Assembly: GCA_003448025.1 (NCBI GenBank)
Contig: DLXL01000294.1
Coordinates: 369-12,671, forward strand
DNA: 12,303 nt
From: Saprospirales bacterium
GTDB lineage: Bacteria > Bacteroidota > Bacteroidia > Chitinophagales > Saprospiraceae
Direction of reading: 5' to 3'
Shown: one piece after another, positions 7,922-12,303 of the stretch
Layout of the letters: each line of letters opens with the position of its first letter
Position numbering within the stretch: the stretch's first letter is position 1
Notes under the pieces: generated by a model
Told to the model about the DNA's origin: nothing
Seen by the model: only the letters and a program-made list of their open reading frames with translations
Database searches by the model: none
Made by a program: the position numbers and the translations under genes

Positions 7922-7954
7922 AGGTGGTAAGGCTTGGATTCTAAAGAAAATGGA

Positions 7955-8305
7955 TTACATCCTCAAAGGATAAGACATCGGGAACTCAGCAACATGAAAC
8001 GATATACAAATCGTAGGGTTACTGGGCAAACCAAGCGTGATTTTGATGTATATCTCCTGTCCTTTTATGACTTTACCAAAGACCCACATATCGGCGCCTC
8101 CGTAAAGTATTTCTGGCAGTGGCCCTTCGGCATAGTCCTCAACTGCCAGTTCAGCCAGAATGGATTTTACATCGTTGACAGAGATTTCAAGGTCTGCAAG
8201 GGTTTGGGTGTTTTTTTGTCGGTCATTTCGAAAAATTATGCCCCAGATACCAAGTTTTACTTTGAAATTCTCCAGAAAAGCCTCTGTAAGTATTTTTGTT
8301 TCCAT
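7955..8305 (-). CDS. MqsR-like toxin candidate
   Basis: The 116-residue protein (from the ATG at 8305; an ATG at 8329 would add eight residues) shows an MqsR-like layout: TLADLEISVNDVKSIL corresponds to the ADELGLDFDGMCNVI helix of E. coli MqsR, and GQEIYIKI aligns with GQVYLKI. MqsR is a ribosome-independent mRNA interferase cutting at GCU. By hand alignment the tyrosine equivalent to E. coli Y81 is kept (Y86), whereas the positions of K56 and Q68 appear not to be conserved, so RNase activity is uncertain. The C-terminus ISFHVAEFPMSYPL is an extension absent from E. coli MqsR. The start at 8305 is preferred because a palindrome covers the codon at 8329. It is first in the operon and its partner has an MqsA-like part, which supports the toxin call more than sequence alone does. 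Confidence 0.65.
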   Translation of the reverse strand: METKILTEAFLENFKVKLGIWGIIFRNDRQKNTQTLADLEISVNDVKSILAELAVEDYAEGPLPEILYGGADMWVFGKVIKGQEIYIKITLGLPSNPTICISFHVAEFPMSYPLRM

Positions 8306-8321
8306 AATTAAATACGGGAAG

Positions 8322-8339
8322 GCATACATCGAGGTATGC
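8322..8339. promoter_or_regulatory. 18-base near-perfect palindrome at the toxin start (candidate operator)
   Basis: GCATAC (8322-8327) and GTATGC (8334-8339) are perfect inverted arms around ATCGAG, itself containing the palindrome TCGA; only one opposed pair breaks symmetry. It covers the possible toxin ATG at 8329 and lies about 70-85 bases past the predicted transcription start. It is a natural candidate site for the HTH of the antitoxin. Confidence 0.5.
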
Positions 8340-8414
8340 TCTTAATTGAAAAAATCTTTGAATCCTTTTCATGACTGGAGTAAAATAACGACTTGATAGT
8401 TAAACTTTGTCGTG

Positions 8415-8422
8415 CAAAGGTA
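8415..8422 (-). promoter_or_regulatory. -7 promoter box of the toxin-antitoxin operon
   Basis: TACCTTTG on the minus strand, an exact TAnnTTTG, about 85-110 bases before the toxin start codons. No good TTG-type -33 element is visible at the usual distance; the region there is the A/T palindrome ATTTTTTAAAAAAT (8428-8441). Confidence 0.45.
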
Positions 8423-8434
8423 ATGACATTTTTT

Positions 8435-8454
8435 AAAAAATCACTTTTTAGTGA
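8435..8454 (-). terminator. Weak terminator after the DNA methylase gene
   Basis: On the minus strand TCACT-AAAA-AGTGA forms a five-pair hairpin followed by six T, 13 bases after the methylase stop. The stem is short, so efficiency is doubtful. It would separate the methylase from the toxin-antitoxin operon. Confidence 0.4.
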
Positions 8455-8467
8455 AAAAATAAAGACC

Positions 8468-11400
8468 TTATGCGATTATTTTTTTTACTAACTCATCCGC
8501 TTGCTTTAATTCTTTTGACAGATATTTTTTAATCGCAACTCTGAGTTTACCCAAATGTATGGTGCTTAATGGCTTGGGTGGAGGATTGTCAGCCAAATAC
8601 TCTGACGTACGTTCATGGCAAATCTGCCCTAATGCTGCCAGTTGGCGGTGGGTTTCCAACGCATCATCATACTTGGGGTAATAAATATCCAGGATTTTTT
8701 TGTGGACATGCCTTGCACCAAAAAGACCTTTTGCCTGAAAGTCTTTCATCATTTCATTTGGGATTTCCGAATTTAAGATAGAAGAGAGATAATAAGCCTC
8801 CTCATTACTTTCAGTTGAAAGCCAATAGGTTGTATTCTCAACCATAAAATCCAAATCCAAGTTCTCCCGCTGTACCACAGTTGCATTTGCATCTTTAGCT
8901 GAAGAGTTATATAACACAAGGTAGGGGTGATTGAGATTTTGGTCTGTGAGTTTGTTTTGCCAGTTCAAATAGTTTTCGCTTGACATTCCGCTGTTTTTCT
9001 CCGTGCGGTATATTTGCCATATACGCTCTACATCGGTGAACCAAGATGCCGCATAGATATAACCTTCTCTGCGAAGATCCTCTGCACTTTGAAGTTTGAT
9101 CTTTTTCTGATTATCCACAATATCGATCAACAAGGGCAGGGAAACTAGATCTGGCTCATACAACGCAAAGGGTAGAATACTTTTAGCCAGTGCAGTACGG
9201 AATAAGAACCGACTTTCTATACGCTTATTATTAAACTGAACAGTCTTCCAGGGAGCTTTTGCGTCGGCTTTTATGCCTTCAGCTGTGCTGACGGTCACAA
9301 TCCGATCATGCCAATCAGGGGGAAGTTGGCCTTGCACATCCACAAAAAAGAAGCAGCGTGGAAAGATGGTTGCACCATTCTTGAAAAGGTTTTTATAAGG
9401 ATTTTCTGTTGTTTGTTTCTTGGTCTTTGTTGTACTGAATGCCGAGGATTTCCCCTGCTTCGCATAAAACCAAGTGGTGGGAGTTTCGCTTAATTTAGGC
9501 TCAGCCTCCGCCCAGTGGCAGTTATGGTCACGTAGCCGCCCAGTCAGTTCCAAGCCTTTAATCCCTGCGGCCGGTAATGCGCGCTTAAGTTCAGCCTTTT
9601 CGGTAAAAATGACACAACTCGGCACCCGGAACAGAGGCGACACTCCCGCCAAATCCCATAATGACTTAATCTTAAAGCCTTTTGCGGTACCACTTCGGGT
9701 ATTATCATGTTGTTCTGCGCTGAAAAAACTTCTGGGCAACACAAAAGCCAACTGACCTTTTTCTTTTAAAAAGTAACTGCTGCAATAAGCGAGAAAAATT
9801 GCTGCGATTTCCATCTGCGGCATTAAAGCTTTTTTCTCTGGTTTAACTTCATATTGCTCAGCCAAGGCTTCAAGAGTGTTTTGATATTGTTCATTTTTGA
9901 TAGAATTGAAGGTAAACCAAGGCGGATTGCCTACAACATAATCGAACTTCCCAGCCAAAAAATAAGGTTTGTAAAGATTTTGAACCACAAATTTCCAGAT
10001 ACTGTCTCGTCCCTTTTCTTTGGCCGATTTGAAGGCCAGGTATATTTTATAAAAGCCTTCAAGTACTTGCGGGCTTAGTCCGCTTTGTTTAAACTGGGTG
10101 CGAAGGATAGCTTGTAGGGTAGCCTCAGATTCAGCATTTTTCCCCATGGTGATTTCGGCTAAATCATCGCAAGCTTGAAGTGCATCATCAAAAAGGCGCA
10201 CGTCTTCCAGCACTTGTGTATTGAGATAAAACTGTTCTTCGTCAATCGAAATGGCAAAATCGTTTCCGAAAAGGTTCGATACGCCTTTCGGGGCCAGCAG
10301 GGTGTTCGCCAGTGTGATGTTGAGGCGCACCGGACGACGGGCATTTCTCACCCCTCGTCCGAGGGTGAGCAGAAGTGTAGTCTTGGCAATTTGCACAGAC
10401 AACGGGTGGATATCAATACCATGTACCTGTTGACTAATATCCTCAGGCGCAAGGTTGGGGTGTAACTCTCGCAAGCGATGAGCAGCCGCGCGTAAAAAAG
10501 AGCCACTGCCACAAGAAGGGTCAAGAATGCGATCTGTCGGCTGGAAATGGTACTCATTCACGACCCGCTCACAAAGCCAATCAGGAGTATAATATTCGCC
10601 CAGAGCATGCCGGGTATCTAAATCAATCAATTCCTGATATACACCCTTTAACACATCTTCTTCCACTTCTGAGAAGTCAAATGTGGAAATTTCTTGCGCG
10701 ATGATTCGAAAAGTTTTTTTGAGGTTGCGAAAATTGAGGTCGCTTTTTACCCAATGAAAAAAGTCGTTTTCGACAAAGTTGTGAATATTCAGATCATGAA
10801 AAATACTACCGTCCAGAATACCCTTCATCTCCTCGTCGCTGATATAATCATCATTTGACACGACCGAATAGGCTAGCATTTTGGCAAATACGCTTAGGTA
10901 GGTGTGAATCAGAAAGTTCTGTTCCGTTGCATCGAATGAGCCATAAGCGATGCTCAAAAAGCGTTTCCACTCGCGAAAAGAAACCTGTACTTCTCCATAT
11001 TTTTTGGCTTCATCAAACCACTTGTTCATTTCCCGAAAACACTCAATAAAAACTGATGAGTGGTAGCCAAAAGCCTCTTCAATATCCTTTAAAGTAGCTT
11101 TTCGCCGCTCTTCCTTGAACAAATACCTGTCTAAATAGAAGTAAAATTCGTCAGCGTTGGCTTCCGTGAGCGAGAACGAAGCAGAGGAGACTTCCTCTAA
11201 GACCAATTCATGCTCTTGTAAAGTATCTAACTTTGGAATACAATCAGCAGCAGGAGCGAATACTCTCCAACTGATAAAATCCGAAGCTATAAGGGTAAAA
11301 TTATAACCCTTACCTGAGCGAAATTGGCCGAGTAAATAACCAGCAAGTTGCTCTTTTGCATGGGGTAATGTCTTGCGTAGGTCGTTCTCAAACTCAATAA

Positions 11401-11638
11401 TGATTTGACTATACATCGTGTCAGCGCTCCCCCGATGAAGTTTATCTTTACGTGGGATATTAATTACTGTAGCTTCCGCTCCAGCGCTCATAGCATCAAC
11501 GATGCGGACGATGTCTGCGTCAGCAGCATAAAGTCGATTGAGCAGGTCTTTGAAAGCCTCCTTTTTTGTCAATTCTTTATTTGCTGTACGAATTTTTTTG
11601 AGGTAGTCGAGGATTGGTTGGGTTCGGGTAGTAGACAT
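8468..11638 (-). CDS. Eco57I-class N6-adenine DNA methylase, probable single-chain restriction-modification enzyme
   Basis: The 1056-residue protein starts at the ATG at 11638; a TTG two codons earlier is less likely. The methylase core shows YYTP at 349-352 (GEYYTPDWLCERVV), the AdoMet-binding motif I DPSCGSGSF at 373-381, an acidic motif II residue in HGIDIHPLSVQIA (D409), and the catalytic NPPW at 571-574 (VGNPPWFTF), the gamma-class order seen in Type IIG enzymes. The 200 residues after NPPW and the C-terminal half would hold the target-recognition domain. The N-terminal 130 residues resemble the nuclease-like part of these proteins: D73, then IIIEFE at 79-84, QLAGYLLGQF, and SDFISWRVF. 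The usual PD-(D/E)xK lysine is not obvious (EFE instead of ExK). Whether it cuts DNA is therefore open; it may be a cutting Type IIG enzyme or a methylase only. No separate specificity or restriction gene is next to it, and no BREX or DISARM genes are in the window. Confidence 0.85.
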   Translation of the reverse strand: MSTTRTQPILDYLKKIRTANKELTKKEAFKDLLNRLYAADADIVRIVDAMSAGAEATVINIPRKDKLHRGSADTMYSQIIIEFENDLRKTLPHAKEQLAGYLLGQFRSGKGYNFTLIASDFISWRVFAPAADCIPKLDTLQEHELVLEEVSSASFSLTEANADEFYFYLDRYLFKEERRKATLKDIEEAFGYHSSVFIECFREMNKWFDEAKKYGEVQVSFREWKRFLSIAYGSFDATEQNFLIHTYLSVFAKMLAYSVVSNDDYISDEEMKGILDGSIFHDLNIHNFVENDFFHWVKSDLNFRNLKKTFRIIAQEISTFDFSEVEEDVLKGVYQELIDLDTRHALGEYYTPDWLCERVVNEYHFQPTDRILDPSCGSGSFLRAAAHRLRELHPNLAPEDISQQVHGIDIHPLSVQIAKTTLLLTLGRGVRNARRPVRLNITLANTLLAPKGVSNLFGNDFAISIDEEQFYLNTQVLEDVRLFDDALQACDDLAEITMGKNAESEATLQAILRTQFKQSGLSPQVLEGFYKIYLAFKSAKEKGRDSIWKFVVQNLYKPYFLAGKFDYVVGNPPWFTFNSIKNEQYQNTLEALAEQYEVKPEKKALMPQMEIAAIFLAYCSSYFLKEKGQLAFVLPRSFFSAEQHDNTRSGTAKGFKIKSLWDLAGVSPLFRVPSCVIFTEKAELKRALPAAGIKGLELTGRLRDHNCHWAEAEPKLSETPTTWFYAKQGKSSAFSTTKTKKQTTENPYKNLFKNGATIFPRCFFFVDVQGQLPPDWHDRIVTVSTAEGIKADAKAPWKTVQFNNKRIESRFLFRTALAKSILPFALYEPDLVSLPLLIDIVDNQKKIKLQSAEDLRREGYIYAASWFTDVERIWQIYRTEKNSGMSSENYLNWQNKLTDQNLNHPYLVLYNSSAKDANATVVQRENLDLDFMVENTTYWLSTESNEEAYYLSSILNSEIPNEMMKDFQAKGLFGARHVHKKILDIYYPKYDDALETHRQLAALGQICHERTSEYLADNPPPKPLSTIHLGKLRVAIKKYLSKELKQADELVKKIIA

Positions 11639-11658
11639 GAGCAAAGGCGAGTTTGCGA

Positions 11659-11666
11659 CAAATATA
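11659..11666 (-). promoter_or_regulatory. -7 promoter box of the methylase gene
   Basis: TATATTTG on the minus strand, an exact TAnnTTTG, 20 bases before the methylase ATG. No clear TTG-type -33 element is seen at the normal distance. The box lies back to back with the plus-strand box at 11708-11715. Confidence 0.45.
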
Positions 11667-11707
11667 CTACCATACTCAAATCAGATGTACACTCTAAACC
11701 TTACCAC

Positions 11708-11715
11708 TACCTTTG
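11708..11715 (+). promoter_or_regulatory. -7 promoter box of the thioredoxin-like gene
   Basis: TACCTTTG, identical to the boxes before the candidate RNA and the toxin-antitoxin operon, 26 bases before the ATG at 11742. No good -33 element is visible. Confidence 0.45.
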
Positions 11716-11741
11716 CGTTTATGCATTGACAAAGATGTTTT

Positions 11742-12242
11742 ATGAAAAACACGCGTACCCTTATCATTATTGGCGTACTTGCCATTGTAGCATACGTATT
11801 TTACCAATACCGCCAGCCACGGTTTGCTTCTGGTGAAGTGGCGCCCGATTTCGAGGTTGGCCTGCTCAATGGTGAGCGCGCCAAGCTTTCGGATCTGAGA
11901 GGGAAATATGTTTTACTCCAATTCTGGGGTAGCTGGTGCGGTCCATGTCGGAAAGAAAATCCGGAACTGGTAATAATCTACCAGGAGTTTCACGAAAAAG
12001 GCTTTGAAATCTTCAGCGTAGGGATTGAACAGAATCCAAACTCCTGGAAGAGCGCCATCAACCGAGACGGATTGGTTTGGAAATATCACACCATGGAATC
12101 CGGCGAATTCAACGGCGGATTAGCACTGCAATACAACATCAAATCCATCCCTGCTACCTTCCTCATCAACCCGGAAGGCCAGATCATGGGTGTCAACCTC
12201 AAGCCTGTATACATCGAGCGTATGTTGAAGGAAAAGCTTTGA
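11742..12242 (+). CDS. Membrane-anchored TlpA-like thioredoxin-fold protein
   Basis: The 166-residue protein has a basic start (MKNTR) and one hydrophobic segment at about 8-21 that serves as signal anchor or uncleaved signal, so the domain faces the periplasm. The thioredoxin fold of the TlpA/ResA type follows: APDFEVGLLNGERAKLSDLRGKY, then the redox motif WCGPC (65-69, C66 and C69), and the cis-proline P137 in SIPATF. Members reduce periplasmic disulfides, for instance in cytochrome c maturation; no partner gene is in the window, so the substrate is unknown. The ATG at 11742 is preceded by AT-rich DNA without a Shine-Dalgarno sequence, normal for the phylum. The stop codon TGA overlaps the first bases of the downstream repeat array, and no terminator hairpin is visible before the window ends. 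Confidence 0.9.
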   Translation: MKNTRTLIIIGVLAIVAYVFYQYRQPRFASGEVAPDFEVGLLNGERAKLSDLRGKYVLLQFWGSWCGPCRKENPELVIIYQEFHEKGFEIFSVGIEQNPNSWKSAINRDGLVWKYHTMESGEFNGGLALQYNIKSIPATFLINPEGQIMGVNLKPVYIERMLKEKL

Positions 12243-12292
12243 CGGTGGACGGTCTACGGTGGACGGTCTACGGTGGACGGCCTACGGTGGGA
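12241..12292. repeat. Tandem array of ACGGTNN heptamers
   Basis: From 12242 the unit ACGGTGGACGGTCT (14 bases) occurs twice exactly and once with one change (ACGGTGGACGGCCT), followed by a partial copy ACGGTGG. Seen at finer scale it is seven heptamers of the form ACGGTNN (one ACGGCCT). The array begins inside the stop codon of the thioredoxin-like gene and degenerates before the right edge. Confidence 0.9.
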
Positions 12293-12303
12293 TTGCGTGG
12301 GAA

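Noticed and set aside
6923..11638. BREX or DISARM defence system
   Set aside because: Only the methylase-like protein could fit; no PglZ, BrxC, BrxL, DrmA or DrmB type gene is present, and the neighbours are a toxin-antitoxin pair.
6923..11638. Insertion sequence or integrase-borne island
   Set aside because: No transposase, integrase, tRNA gene or flanking direct repeats were found, so a mobile origin of the accessory block stays an inference from gene content only.
12241..12303. CRISPR array
   Set aside because: The units are 7 and 14 bases long without spacers, and no cas gene is nearby.

Overview
The window reads as a chromosome fragment of a member of the Bacteroidota, probably a Saprospiria- or Chitinophaga-like lineage; that finer placement is an impression only. 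The phylum call rests on several independent signs: a C-terminal type IX secretion (T9SS) sorting domain on the first protein, a lipoprotein with a short Bacteroidota-style N-terminus, the large OstA-like protein typical of the phylum, a ParE-type topoisomerase beginning [11 protein letters not shown], no clear Shine-Dalgarno sequences, and five exact copies of the Bacteroidota -7 promoter box TAnnTTTG in intergenic DNA.

Layout. (1) 1-2397, plus strand: the 3' part of a secreted metzincin-type zinc protease with a T9SS tail, whose start lies left of the window, then a small lipoprotein gene 10 bases downstream, closed by a strong hairpin terminator. (2) 2441-4438, minus strand: a large OstA/LptA-type protein of the outer membrane/LPS transport class. 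(3) 4439-4988: a 550-base intergenic region holding a candidate small RNA (or attenuated leader) on the minus strand and a promoter with twin palindromes for the next gene. (4) 4989-6917, plus strand: parE, topoisomerase IV subunit B. (5) 6923-11638, minus strand: an accessory block. It contains a two-gene toxin-antitoxin operon (MqsR-like toxin, then an antitoxin joining an MqsA-like N-terminus, an Xre-type helix-turn-helix and a C-terminal Panacea/SocA-like domain) and a 1056-residue single-chain Eco57I-class N6-adenine DNA methylase with a possible nuclease-like N-terminus. (6) 11742-12242, plus strand: a membrane-anchored TlpA-like thioredoxin, followed directly by a tandem array of ACGGTNN heptamers that runs towards the right edge.

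The housekeeping frame (OstA-like protein, parE, thioredoxin) is interrupted by a compact defence/stabilisation module of methylase plus toxin-antitoxin. The methylase ends in a weak terminator, and the toxin-antitoxin operon has its own -7 box and an 18-base palindrome at the toxin start, so the two look independently transcribed. The most interesting points are the three-part antitoxin with a degraded zinc site, the candidate RNA at about 4544-4649, and a shared 14-base repeat word found both in the terminal array and inside the OstA-like coding sequence, where it is joined to a perfect 16-base palindrome.
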